A DNA stretch of 64,000 bases from Herbaspirillum sp. meg3 (GTDB lineage: Bacteria; Pseudomonadota; Gammaproteobacteria; Burkholderiales; Burkholderiaceae_D), in assembly GCF_002257565.1 (NCBI RefSeq), contig NZ_CP022736.1, positions 1,240,001 through 1,304,000 on the forward strand. Reading direction: 5' to 3'. Numbering within the stretch: the stretch's first letter is position 1; the number at the start of each line of letters is the position of its first letter. Position numbers and translations under genes: made by a program. Shown here piece after piece: positions 35,660 through 43,745 of the stretch. The notes under the pieces were generated by a model. It had not been told where the DNA came from and made no database searches. It saw nothing but the letters and a program-made list of their open reading frames with translations.

Positions 35660-36034
35660 ATGGCCGATAGCGTTTTTCTCAAGATCGAGTTCTATCTTCT
35701 TATCTTTTTTTCGCTGGTGCTGCCTGCGGCAATCTTTGCCACGATGCTGTTGAAGCGAGCGTTGGCGCGTTCCATCGTTTTGCTGTTCGGTATGGTGCTG
35801 CTAGTGTTGGCGGGGATTGATATTGTGCTGCTGAAGAAACTGGCGTGGCTGGCGAGAACCTCTTTATCGTCGCTCGACGATGCTTTCTTCAATTCTGAAA
35901 TGTCGCTGTGCCTGTATCTGCTGCCCGCCTTTTTGGGTGGCGTCGGCACCAATGTGATTTCACATATTCTGATCCGTCATCTGCGAGAAGCGGAGGACAA
36001 GTTTGACCGCGAGCAGCCGGGACATTGGCGCTAG
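35660..36034 (+). CDS. Small inner-membrane protein of unknown function
   Basis: 124 residues with three predicted membrane helices at about 8-28, 35-57 and 83-108, and a charged cytoplasmic tail (HLREAEDKFDREQPGHWR). The family is not recognised. A GAGGTAACC ribosome site precedes the ATG, codon use matches the neighbours and no frameshift is visible, so it is a real gene. It stands alone between the RbgA terminator and a convergent binding-protein gene. Confidence 0.72.
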   Translation: MADSVFLKIEFYLLIFFSLVLPAAIFATMLLKRALARSIVLLFGMVLLVLAGIDIVLLKKLAWLARTSLSSLDDAFFNSEMSLCLYLLPAFLGGVGTNVISHILIRHLREAEDKFDREQPGHWR

Positions 36035-36075
36035 CTTTGTGCACTTGACTGCCGATGGCGGCAAGAGCGGTGCTC

Positions 36076-37275
36076 TCAATTTTCTTCGCAGGCAGTGCTG
36101 TCTGCGTGTGAATCGGACGCGCAGGATGACTTGCGGGCCTCGTAGGTTTTAACGGGTACCCAGCGCCGCTCTCGTATGCGATAGACGGTAAATACCGGAC
36201 TGCGGAGATTGCCGCCCGCATCAAAGGATATGAGGCCCAGCAATCCTTTGTAGCGGATCTTGTGCAGTTCTTCTACGATCCGGTGCCGCTCTGTCGAATT
36301 GGCTTGTCTGATTGCGGCAATGAGCGTGTTGCAAGCATCGTACGACGACAGCGTGTAGACGCTGATACTGGTGCGGAATTTTGCCGTGAAGTTTTTTTCA
36401 AATGTTTTGAATTGCGGATATTCTTCGTAAGGCTTGCCGGGCGCCGCTGCAAAGACACCTTCGCCAACGCCCTGAGTCATGCTGAGAAAAATCGGATTCA
36501 TCACGCTGCCGGTCAGAAAAAGTCTGGCCGGCACACGTAGCCGTTGTCGGGCGCGTACCAGATCTTCGCTGCGCTGCAGGTAGCCGCTGAAGAAAATCAG
36601 ATCGGCCTCGCTGGCCGCAAATTGCGAAAGCGCAGCGTTGAAATCGGACGTTTTGTTGCTGACAGTGCTTCGGCCGACGAGTTCGGTGGAGGCACGCATC
36701 TGATCGGCGAAGGTGTCTGCCATGCGCGTGCCAAAAGCGGAAGTATCATCGAGTATTGCGATGCGTTTTGCCTTTAACTCGCGGGTCGCAAACTCGGCAA
36801 TGGTAATTGCAGCTTCCTGGCTGTTGCCGATGGCGCGGAAGCTGGTGTTATAGCCTTGCTGGGTGAATTCCGGTGCGGCGGCTGACGCGCTGATGTGCGG
36901 CACACCGGCTGCCGCATAGAGCGGTGCTGCGATAGTGGTCGGTGCCGACGTCCAGTGCCCGATGACGCCGGTAACGCCGGCGGCGATCATCGATTTGGCG
37001 ACAAAGCCGGCCACCGCCGTATCCGCTTTGTCATCGATGGCGAGTAGCTTGAAGACCAGTTTTTTTCCATTGATGGAATAGCGGTTGCGATTGGCTTCAT
37101 CGATCGCCTGTTGGACGCCGTATTGGCCGCTTTGCGTCAGAGGCCAGGAAAGGGGGCCGGCAAATCCGATCAGCACGGTCTGCGTGTTTTCTTCGGACGA
37201 AGCGGGTTGGCAGTAGAGCGGGGCAAGCAGAAGGCTGATGCCGAGCAAGCGTCGCAGGCGATGTACCGATTTCAT
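36076..37275 (-). CDS. Periplasmic binding protein, branched-chain amino-acid (LivJ) type
   Basis: 399 residues. A signal peptide (LLGISLLLAPLYCQPASS) is followed by a type I periplasmic-binding fold: VLIGFAGPLSWPLTQSGQYGVQQAIDEAN, GVIGHWTSAPTTIAAPLYAAAGVPHISASA and RIAILDDTSAFGTRMADTFADQM. A Cys in LYCQ could be a lipobox but its context is poor. No Liv permease or ATPase genes are near. The ligand is unknown. The ATG at 37275 has a strong GAAAGGAGCGAC ribosome site; the frame continues upstream without use. Confidence 0.9.
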   Translation of the reverse strand: MKSVHRLRRLLGISLLLAPLYCQPASSEENTQTVLIGFAGPLSWPLTQSGQYGVQQAIDEANRNRYSINGKKLVFKLLAIDDKADTAVAGFVAKSMIAAGVTGVIGHWTSAPTTIAAPLYAAAGVPHISASAAAPEFTQQGYNTSFRAIGNSQEAAITIAEFATRELKAKRIAILDDTSAFGTRMADTFADQMRASTELVGRSTVSNKTSDFNAALSQFAASEADLIFFSGYLQRSEDLVRARQRLRVPARLFLTGSVMNPIFLSMTQGVGEGVFAAAPGKPYEEYPQFKTFEKNFTAKFRTSISVYTLSSYDACNTLIAAIRQANSTERHRIVEELHKIRYKGLLGLISFDAGGNLRSPVFTVYRIRERRWVPVKTYEARKSSCASDSHADSTACEEN

Positions 37276-37430
37276 GTCGCTCCTTTCGAAGAGCATGCTG
37301 ATGGAACGGGCGGGGAGAGATAACGCGTGACGAGTTGTCAGAATAACAAAATAATTGTTATTGAGGCAATTTTTAAGACAGGAAGGAAGAGAGGGGCTTT
37401 GCAGGGCAGCGTGAGGGGGGGCGTACAAAT

Positions 37431-37468
37431 AAAAAGGGCGGGCCTCTTTGGAGAGCCCGCCCTTTTTT
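37431..37468 (-). terminator. Terminator of the metN-metI-metQ operon
   Basis: AAAAAGGGCGGGC and GCCCGCCCTTTTTT form a long GC stem with an inner CTC/GAG pair around a short loop. It lies 22 bases after the metQ stop on the minus strand, with the A-run giving the T-tract there. It could also stop plus-strand transcription. Confidence 0.92.
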
Positions 37469-37489
37469 CAGCAGCTATTCAGCGATCGA

Positions 37490-38290
37490 TTACCAGGAAG
37501 TCACAACCGAATTCTTGTACTTCTCGGTGACGAACTTCTTGATTTCAGGGCTGTGGTAAGCCTTGATCAGCTTGGCGACCCATGGCTTGTCCTTATCTTC
37601 GACGCGCACGGCGATGACGTTGACATAAGGGCCCTTGGCTGCTTCGATGGCGATACCGTCCTTGGTTGGCGACAGGCCGGCGGACTCAGCGAAGTTGCCG
37701 TTGATGGCGGCAGCGTCGAAGTCATCCAGCGAGCGTGGCAACTGAGCAGCGTCCAGTTCGACGATCTTCACCTTCTTCGGATTGTCGATGATGTCCAGCG
37801 GTGTTGCCTTCAGGCCTGCATCAGGCTTCAGCTTGATCACGCCTTGTGCTTGCAGCAACAGCAGTGCACGGCCGCCGTTGGTTGGATCGTTAGGCACACC
37901 GACGCGGGCGCCGTTTTTCAGATCCTTCAGGGACTTGATCTTCTTCGAGTACACGCCCATCGGGAAAGTGATGGTGGTGCCGACGCTGACCAGTTTGTAG
38001 CCGCGGTCTTTGACTTGTGCGTCCAGGTACGGTTGGTGCTGATAGCTGTTGGCATCCAGATCGCCGGCAGCCAGTGCCGCGTTTGGTTGGATGTAATCGC
38101 TGAATTCAACGATTTGCAGCTTCAGGCCGTCTTTCTCGGCGAGCTTCTTCACTTGTTCCAGGATTTCAGCGTGCGGGCCGCCGGTAGCACCGATCTTGAT
38201 CGGCTTGTCTTGCGCCAGAACCGGAGCGGACACGAGGCTGGCAGCAACGCCCAGACCTGCGAAAAACTGGATTAATTGACGACGATTCAT
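37490..38290 (-). CDS. metQ: D-methionine-binding lipoprotein-type protein of the MetNIQ importer
   Basis: 266 residues of the NlpA/MetQ family: KIGATGGPHAEILEQVKKLAEKDGLKLQIVEFSDY, ALAAGDLDANSYQHQPYLD and GARVGVPNDPTNGGRALLLLQAQG. It captures methionine for the importer. The signal peptide ends in SAPVLAQD; the usual lipobox cysteine is missing, so it is likely soluble in the periplasm. The ATG at 38290 has AAAGGGAAACA; an ATG seven codons upstream is less likely. It is the last gene of the operon. Confidence 0.93.
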   Translation of the reverse strand: MNRRQLIQFFAGLGVAASLVSAPVLAQDKPIKIGATGGPHAEILEQVKKLAEKDGLKLQIVEFSDYIQPNAALAAGDLDANSYQHQPYLDAQVKDRGYKLVSVGTTITFPMGVYSKKIKSLKDLKNGARVGVPNDPTNGGRALLLLQAQGVIKLKPDAGLKATPLDIIDNPKKVKIVELDAAQLPRSLDDFDAAAINGNFAESAGLSPTKDGIAIEAAKGPYVNVIAVRVEDKDKPWVAKLIKAYHSPEIKKFVTEKYKNSVVTSW

Positions 38291-38368
38291 TGTTTCCCTT
38301 TCACTCTTCAAAGATGGCAGCGGATAGCTGCTTATATTTTTAACGCCTCAGCCGTGGCAAGCGGTGAC

Positions 38369-39022
38369 TTAGCGATGGCTAAGGCGTCGTACCAGGACAT
38401 CCCCCAGCGTTTGCACCAATTGTACAAATACGATCAGGATCAACACCACCGCCAGCATGACTTCCGGCAGGAAGCGCTGATAACCGTAGCGGATGCCGAG
38501 GTCGCCCAGGCCGCCGCCACCGATCGCACCGGCCATGGCCGAATAGCCGACCAGGCTGACGAAGGTGATCGTGAGACCCGCGACGATACCAGCAAACGCT
38601 TCCGGCACCAATACTTTATAAATGATTTGCCAGGTGGTTGCGCCCATGGCCTGAGCGGCTTCCACCAGACCGTGATCGACTTCGCGCAGCGCGGTTTCCA
38701 CCAGACGCGCGATGAACGGCGCCGAGGCAATCGTCAGCGGCACGATCGCAGCGGCAGTACCGATCGACGTACCGACAAAGAAGCGCGTGAACGGAATCAC
38801 CGCCACCAGCAAGATGATGAACGGCGTCGAACGCACGGCATTGACCAGCAGACCAGCGATGCGGTTAAACGCGATGTTAGGCAGAATGCCCTTGCGTTCG
38901 GTCAGGTGCAGGGCAATGCCCAGCGGTACACCGAAGACTGCGCCCAGCAGGCCGGAAATGCCGACCATCATCAGCGTTTCGCCGAAGGAGCTGATAAAGA
39001 GATCAATCAGTTCAGATGACAT
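38369..39022 (-). CDS. metI: Methionine ABC transporter permease
   Basis: 217 residues, the MetI length, with five membrane helices. The ABC coupling loop is visible as EAAQAMGATTWQIIYKVLVPEA, and RSTPFIILLVAVIPFTR is a MetI-typical block. It forms the dimeric channel with MetN. The start overlaps the metN stop by 11 bases, so translation is coupled; metQ begins 78 bases after its stop. Confidence 0.95.
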   Translation of the reverse strand: MSSELIDLFISSFGETLMMVGISGLLGAVFGVPLGIALHLTERKGILPNIAFNRIAGLLVNAVRSTPFIILLVAVIPFTRFFVGTSIGTAAAIVPLTIASAPFIARLVETALREVDHGLVEAAQAMGATTWQIIYKVLVPEAFAGIVAGLTITFVSLVGYSAMAGAIGGGGLGDLGIRYGYQRFLPEVMLAVVLILIVFVQLVQTLGDVLVRRLSHR

Positions 39023-40061
39023 GGTTCAGCTCCTCCACCACGACGCCTTGCGCACGCAGATAATTCATTGCATTGGTAATGTTTTCAGGGGTGCCGTTGG
39101 CAAGGATCGCCAGCGAGCCGAAAGCCTGACCCTGGATTTCATCGATCTGACCGTGCAGGATGTTGAAGTCCAGGTTGTAGCGGCGTACCGCTTCCGACAG
39201 ATGGGGCTGATCCACGCCCGAGCCGGTGAAGGCAAAGCGGAACAGATGGTCGGTGCCTGCGCCATCCTGGGTATTGGCCAGACGCTCACGCAGGCGTGCC
39301 AGGACGCCTTTGGGCAGTTCGTGCGCGATCACGTCGCCGATCAGTGCGCGCGTGACTTCATGCTTGGGTTCGCGGAACACGTCCAGCACTTCGCCTTGCT
39401 CGATGACCTGGCCGGCCTCCATCACGGCGACGCGGTCGCAGATCACCTTGATGACTTCCATCTGATGGGTGATCAGTACGATGGTCAGGCCGAGTTCCTT
39501 GTTGATCTTGCGCAGCAGTTCGAGGATCGAACGCGTGGTTTCAGGATCAAGTGCAGAAGTGGCTTCATCCGACAGCAACACTTTAGGATCGTTGGCCAGC
39601 GCGCGGGCGATGCCCACACGTTGTTTCTGGCCGCCAGAAATTTGCGCCGGATAGCGGTCTTTCAAGGCGGTCAGGCCAACCAGTTCCAGCAACGGCTCTA
39701 CCTTTTTTGCGATCTCAGACTTGGACAGGCCGGCCAGTTCCAGCGGCAGGGCGATGTTGTCATACACCGTGCGCGAAGACAGCAGGTTGAAGTGCTGGAA
39801 GATCATGCCGATGTGGCGGCGCGCATCGCGCAGGTCGTCGGCCGACAGCGTCGTCATGTCCTTGCCGTCGAGGATGATGTTGCCGGAGGTCGGACGATTC
39901 AGCAGGTTGATGGTGCGCACCAGCGTGCTCTTACCTGCGCCGCTGCGGCCGATGATGCCGAAGACTTCTCCCTTGCGGATGGACAGGTTGACGTCGCGTA
40001 CCGCGTCAACCGTGCCGTTGCCGCTTTGGAAGCGTTGGGTTACCCCCCGTATTTCAATCAT
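39012..40061 (-). CDS. metN: Methionine ABC transporter ATP-binding protein
   Basis: 349 residues. ATPase motifs are Walker A (GRSGAGKST), signature (ISGGQKQR), Walker B (VLLSDEATSALD) and switch histidine (ITHQ). The C-terminal about 100 residues form the NIL regulatory domain that binds methionine and shuts the transporter. I chose ATG 40061 (MIEIRGVTQRF, family-typical); ATGs at 40076 and 40115 are in frame. A terminator-like hairpin ends 25 bases before the start and may control expression. Confidence 0.94.
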   Translation of the reverse strand: MIEIRGVTQRFQSGNGTVDAVRDVNLSIRKGEVFGIIGRSGAGKSTLVRTINLLNRPTSGNIILDGKDMTTLSADDLRDARRHIGMIFQHFNLLSSRTVYDNIALPLELAGLSKSEIAKKVEPLLELVGLTALKDRYPAQISGGQKQRVGIARALANDPKVLLSDEATSALDPETTRSILELLRKINKELGLTIVLITHQMEVIKVICDRVAVMEAGQVIEQGEVLDVFREPKHEVTRALIGDVIAHELPKGVLARLRERLANTQDGAGTDHLFRFAFTGSGVDQPHLSEAVRRYNLDFNILHGQIDEIQGQAFGSLAILANGTPENITNAMNYLRAQGVVVEELNHVI

Positions 40062-40085
40062 ATTGCTTTCGATCATGTTGCAATG

Positions 40086-40124
40086 AAAAAGGCAGCAGAC
40101 CGGCCTTGTGGGCAACCTGCTGCC
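40086..40124 (-). promoter_or_regulatory. Terminator-like hairpin in the metN leader
   Basis: On the minus strand GGCAGCAG (40124-40117) pairs with CTGCTGCC (40098-40091), with an inner GCC/GGC stem and a TTGTG-type loop, and is followed by TTTTT (40090-40086). It lies 25 bases before the metN ATG, so any transcript reaching it would end before the operon, as in attenuation. I could not match a SAM-I box motif in the leader. The rest of 40062-40422, shared with divergent ogt, shows no gene and only a weak TAAAAT -10 candidate. Confidence 0.5.
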
Positions 40125-40422
40125 TATATTTTTTATATAGAAGCGTGATTTTATGAGGATTTCGTTACACGAGGAACTACATTTTGCATATTCCCTAATG
40201 AGTAAAAGGCATAACCACGCGGTTTTGTAGCCGAAATAGCGAGAATGGATGAAATTCCCCGCACGATCCTCAATGGGGTTGTTTAAAAGCCAAGTTTAAT
40301 CTGGGCAGTCGCTGGCTACCATTGAACCCGTGCGCTGAAAGTTCTGTCTTCACAGGCTAAGATAGCGGGGATCGCGGTCGGTAGTCAGTGTTGAGTGTTC
40401 CGCAGCGGGTTCAAGGAGAAGC

Positions 40423-40992
40423 ATGTCATACGTCTACAAAACAATGGAATCGCCCGTCGGTCAGTTGACTCTGGTAGGGCGGGGCGGGAAGCTCGCGGCC
40501 ATTTTGTGGGAGAACGACAAGCCGACCAGAGTAAAACTGGGTGAACTGACGCAGGAACCTGACAGCGCCGTCCTGCAGGAGACAGAACGGCAACTGAACG
40601 AATACTTTGCCGGCAAGCGCAAACAGTTTGAGGTGGAGCTGGATTTCACCGGTACCGATTTCCAGAAGCGCGTGTGGGCCGCCTTGCTGACCATTCCCTT
40701 CGGCGAAACCCGCAGCTACGGCGACATCGCCCGCCAGCTTGGAGACATCAAGGCGGTGCGTGCGGTTGGTGCGGCCAACGGCAAAAATCCCATCTCCATC
40801 ATCGCGCCATGTCATCGCGTGATCGGCGCCTCAGGTGAGCTGACCGGCTTTGCCGGCGGCCTCAAGGCCAAGGAATTGCTGCTCACACTGGAAGGTGCAC
40901 ATGCCTTGCACAACAGGCCCGGCACAGGTGTTCCGCAAAAGCGCCGCAGCAAGCAGCCGGATCCGAATCAGAGTCTGCTGTTTGCCGACTGA
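40423..40992 (+). CDS. ogt: Methylated-DNA-protein cysteine methyltransferase
   Basis: 189 residues. The active-site motif is IAPCHRVIG with the acceptor cysteine; FGETRSYGDIARQLG is the helix-turn-helix and AVRAVGAANGKNPISII contains the arginine finger for base flipping. It repairs O6-methylguanine and O4-methylthymine by suicide transfer. The Lys/Arg-rich tail (KRRSKQPDPNQ) extends about 25 residues beyond the core. A strong AAGGAGAAGC ribosome site precedes the ATG. No Ada regulator domain is attached. Confidence 0.94.
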   Translation: MSYVYKTMESPVGQLTLVGRGGKLAAILWENDKPTRVKLGELTQEPDSAVLQETERQLNEYFAGKRKQFEVELDFTGTDFQKRVWAALLTIPFGETRSYGDIARQLGDIKAVRAVGAANGKNPISIIAPCHRVIGASGELTGFAGGLKAKELLLTLEGAHALHNRPGTGVPQKRRSKQPDPNQSLLFAD

Positions 40993-41037
40993 TCGGATCA
41001 TCGATACCGATGAAGAAACGAAAACGTACCGGACAAT

Positions 41038-41070
41038 AAAAAAGGCCTCGATCGCTCGAGGCCTTTTTTT
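41038..41070. terminator. Bidirectional terminator between ogt and groEL
   Basis: AAAAAAGGCCTCGA - TCGC - TCGAGGCCTTTTTTT: an 8-base GC stem, 4-base loop, A-run and T-run. It serves ogt on the plus strand and groEL, ending at 41146, on the minus strand. Confidence 0.93.
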
Positions 41071-41145
41071 GTACAGCGCGAAGCTGACATGGAAAGCGAT
41101 GCCTTCCGGTGCGCCCGCATTCCGCTGAATGCCGGCGCAGCCGAA

Positions 41146-42798
41146 TTACATCATGCCGTCCATACCGCCCATGCCGCCCATACCACCCATGCCGCCTGGC
41201 ATGCCGCCAGCCGACTTGTCTTCCGGCAGTTCAGCAACCAGTGCGTCAGTTGTCAGGATCAGACCGGCAACCGATGCTGCGTTTTGCAGAGCGGAGCGGG
41301 TGACCTTTGCTGGATCCAGAACACCCAGTTCAACCAGGTCGCCGTAGGTACCGTTGGCAGCGTTGTAACCGTAGTTACCAGTGCCTGCCAACACAGCGTT
41401 GATCACGACCGAAGGTTCGTCGCCTGCGTTGAACACGATCTGACGCAGTGGCTCTTCGACAGCGCGCAGAACGATCTTGATGCCGGCTTCCTGATCGGCG
41501 TTGTCGCCCTTCAGGTTCTTGACGTTGGCGCGAGCGCGCAGCAGGGCAACGCCGCCGCCTGGCACAACGCCTTCTTCAACCGCAGCGCGAGTAGCGTGCA
41601 GAGCATCTTCAACGCGTGCTTTCTTTTCCTTCATTTCGACTTCGGTGGCTGCGCCAACCTTGATCAGAGCAACGCCGCCTGCCAGCTTGGCAACGCGTTC
41701 TTGCAGCTTTTCACGATCGTAGTCGGAAGTCGCTTCTTCGATTTGCGCACGGATTTGCTTGACGCGTGCTTCGATAGCGATGGCTTCGCCGTTGCCGTCG
41801 ATGATGGTGGTGTTTTCCTTGCCGATTTCGATACGCTTGGCTTGGCCCAGTTCAGCCAGAGTGGCTTTTTCCAGAGTCAGACCGACTTCTTCAGCGATCA
41901 CTTGACCACCGGTCAGGATAGCGATGTCTTCCAGCATTGCCTTGCGACGGTCGCCGAAGCCAGGAGCCTTCACAGCTGCTGTCTTCAGGATGCCACGGAT
42001 GTTGTTCACCACCAGCGTTGCCAGTGCTTCGCCTTCGACATCTTCAGCGATGATCAGCAGTGGACGGCCGGCCTTGGCGACTTGTTCCAGGATCGGCAGC
42101 AGGTCACGGATGTTCGAAACCTTCTTGTCGAACAGCAGGACGAACGGGTTTTCCAGAGCAACAACTTGCTTTTCTTGGTTGTTGATGAAGTATGGCGACA
42201 GGTAGCCGCGGTCGAATTGCATACCTTCGACGATGTCCAGTTCGTTTTCCAGCGACTTGCCGTCTTCCACGGTGATGACGCCTTCTTTGCCGACTTTGTC
42301 CATTGCCTTGGCAATGATGTCGCCGATATCGGAATCCGAGTTAGCCGAGATCGAACCGACTTGAGCGATTTCCTTGCTGGTGGTTGTTGGCTTTGCCAGC
42401 AACTTGACTTCAGCGACGATCGCTGTAACAGCCTTGTCGATGCCGCGCTTCAGATCAGTTGGGTTGAAACCGGCTGCAACGTACTTGAAGCCTTCGCGAA
42501 CGATAGCTTGTGCCAGCACGGTAGCGGTAGTTGTACCGTCGCCTGCGTTGTCGGAAGTCTTGGAGGCAACTTCTTTAACCAGTTGCGCGCCCATGTTTTC
42601 CAGCTTGTCTTTCAGTTCGATTTCTTTAGCAACCGAAACGCCGTCCTTGGTGACGGTTGGGGCACCGAAGCTACGCTCCAGAACCACGTTACGGCCCTTA
42701 GGACCCAGAGTTACCTTAACTGCGTTTGCCAGGATGTTGACGCCGTTGACGATTTTTGCACGTGCGTCATCGCCGAAAATTACTTGTTTTGCTGCCAT
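41146..42798 (-). CDS. groEL: Chaperonin GroEL (60 kDa)
   Basis: 550 residues, standard GroEL. Nucleotide-binding motifs VTLGPKGRNV and GDGTTTATVLAQAI, plus the C-terminal GGM-rich tail (GGMPGGMGGMGGMGGM) that projects into the cavity, are all present. It folds cytoplasmic proteins in a two-ring complex with GroES. The open frame extends upstream into the intergenic gap; the true ATG has TTGGAGAATCCAAC. groES lies 114 bases upstream in the same operon, under CIRCE control. Confidence 0.99.
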   Translation of the reverse strand: MAAKQVIFGDDARAKIVNGVNILANAVKVTLGPKGRNVVLERSFGAPTVTKDGVSVAKEIELKDKLENMGAQLVKEVASKTSDNAGDGTTTATVLAQAIVREGFKYVAAGFNPTDLKRGIDKAVTAIVAEVKLLAKPTTTSKEIAQVGSISANSDSDIGDIIAKAMDKVGKEGVITVEDGKSLENELDIVEGMQFDRGYLSPYFINNQEKQVVALENPFVLLFDKKVSNIRDLLPILEQVAKAGRPLLIIAEDVEGEALATLVVNNIRGILKTAAVKAPGFGDRRKAMLEDIAILTGGQVIAEEVGLTLEKATLAELGQAKRIEIGKENTTIIDGNGEAIAIEARVKQIRAQIEEATSDYDREKLQERVAKLAGGVALIKVGAATEVEMKEKKARVEDALHATRAAVEEGVVPGGGVALLRARANVKNLKGDNADQEAGIKIVLRAVEEPLRQIVFNAGDEPSVVINAVLAGTGNYGYNAANGTYGDLVELGVLDPAKVTRSALQNAASVAGLILTTDALVAELPEDKSAGGMPGGMGGMGGMGGMDGMM

Positions 42799-42912
42799 GT
42801 TGGATTCTCCAAAATTCGTTTGTATTGCGATTGAATCGGCTTGTTCAGCTGCGATCCGAGTGTTCGCTGCCAGCGCAATGCGTTTGCATCGCGCCAATGC
42901 AGAGGAGGCCGA

Positions 42913-43203
42913 TTATTTTTCGACGACGGCGAACAGGTCTTCTTCGCGCATGACCAGCAGTTCCTGGCCATCGATCTTCACGGCTTGGCCGGAGTACTTA
43001 CCGAACAGAACGCGGTCGCCGACCTTGACTGCCAGCGGACGGACCTTGCCGTCATCCAGGATCTTGCCGTTGCCGACTGCCAGGATTTCGCCTTGATCTG
43101 GCTTTTCAGTTGCTGCGTCAGGCAGCACGATACCGGATGCGGTCTTGGTTTCTTGGTCGAGACGCTTGACGATAACGCGATCGTGCAAAGGACGAAGGCT
43201 CAT
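42913..43203 (-). CDS. groES: Co-chaperonin GroES (10 kDa)
   Basis: 96 residues, the standard length. It begins MSLRPLHDRVIVKRL; the mobile loop that contacts GroEL is ASGIVLPDAATEKPDQGE. It forms the heptameric lid of the chaperonin. A strong AAGGAGTTTTC ribosome site precedes the ATG. The leader from the predicted promoter is about 140 bases and carries the CIRCE element at its 5' end. Confidence 0.98.
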   Translation of the reverse strand: MSLRPLHDRVIVKRLDQETKTASGIVLPDAATEKPDQGEILAVGNGKILDDGKVRPLAVKVGDRVLFGKYSGQAVKIDGQELLVMREEDLFAVVEK

Positions 43204-43323
43204 GAAAACTCCTTAAAATTCAATAAGTTATAAATAATTGCGGCTTTTGCTGCAAAGTGTACTTAAGCCCTGCAGCAAGAAATCCGTGCCACATCGGAAA
43301 AGTGGGTAGGCCAGGAGGAGTTG

Positions 43324-43350
43324 TTAGCACTCTCCCCTAACGAGTGCTAA
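43324..43350. promoter_or_regulatory. CIRCE operator (HrcA binding site)
   Basis: TTAGCACTC (43324-43332), a 9-base spacer and GAGTGCTAA (43342-43350): a perfect match to the CIRCE consensus. It abuts the -10 of the groES promoter, so bound HrcA would cover the transcription start. Heat should release repression. hrcA itself is not in the window. Confidence 0.97.
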
Positions 43351-43378
43351 GTATAGGGGCGGAGTGGGGGTTTTTCAA
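43350..43378 (-). promoter_or_regulatory. Sigma70 promoter of groES-groEL
   Basis: On the minus strand TTGAAA (43378-43373), a 17-base spacer and TATACT (43355-43350) fit the sigma70 consensus closely. The start of transcription falls within the CIRCE element. Confidence 0.88.
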
Positions 43379-43398
43379 GAGCGAGGTTGATTCAGGTG

Positions 43399-43500
43399 CT
43401 AATTAAACAGACTTGGATCTTCGCCTGCGGTCTGGTCTGAGAGATTCCCCCGGCGAAAATGTTCCACCAGAAAATCAATGAACACCCGGGCCAGGGCCGT
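43399..43500 (-). pseudogene. C-terminal remnant of a LysR-family regulator
   Basis: The minus strand reads TALARVFIDFLVEHFRRGN, then 14 further residues to a TAG at 43401-43399. ARVFIDFLVEHFR is the usual C-terminal helix of LysR regulators. The frame is closed by a stop about two codons upstream of this piece, so about nine-tenths of the gene is missing. The break lies near 43500-43508, exactly where an enolase-family C-terminus begins on the other strand. No start signal serves this fragment. Confidence 0.7.
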
Positions 43501-43686
43501 CTGCTAGGGGCGCCCGGTGTCGGTCTGGGCGGCAACGAATCCTGCCTCGATCTGTTACAGCCTTACGGCGGTTCCCGGGATGGCGTCAAGGTGCAGAACG
43601 GCTACATCACCATGCCTGATTTGCCGGGTATCGGGTTTGAAGGCAAAGCCAATCTGTATCAGCAGATGCAGAAACCTTCGGTCTGA
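43501..43686 (+). pseudogene. C-terminal remnant of an enolase-superfamily enzyme
   Basis: The plus strand reads GLGGNESCLDLLQPYGGSRD followed by GVKVQNGYITMPDLPGIGFE and a short tail to the TGA. The NGYITMPDLPGIGFE block is the characteristic end of mandelate-racemase/muconate-cycloisomerase-type proteins. Metal ligands and barrel are absent. The frame happens to stay open back to an ATG at 43459, but that part is antisense to the LysR remnant. Read as the 3' end of a deleted gene. Confidence 0.7.
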
Positions 43687-43745
43687 TGCCTTGAACCACG
43701 CTGCCGGACAATCGAGGCAGCGTGGCGCTCTGGTCTGTCCCAGAT

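Noticed and set aside
40062..40422. Known SAM-type riboswitch before metN
   Set aside because: I looked for SAM-I and SAM-II style conserved blocks on the minus strand and could not find them; only the terminator-like stem is supported.
41089..42834. 581-codon open frame antisense to groEL
   Set aside because: groEL is certain; the antisense product is Phe/Asp-rich without a fold signature.
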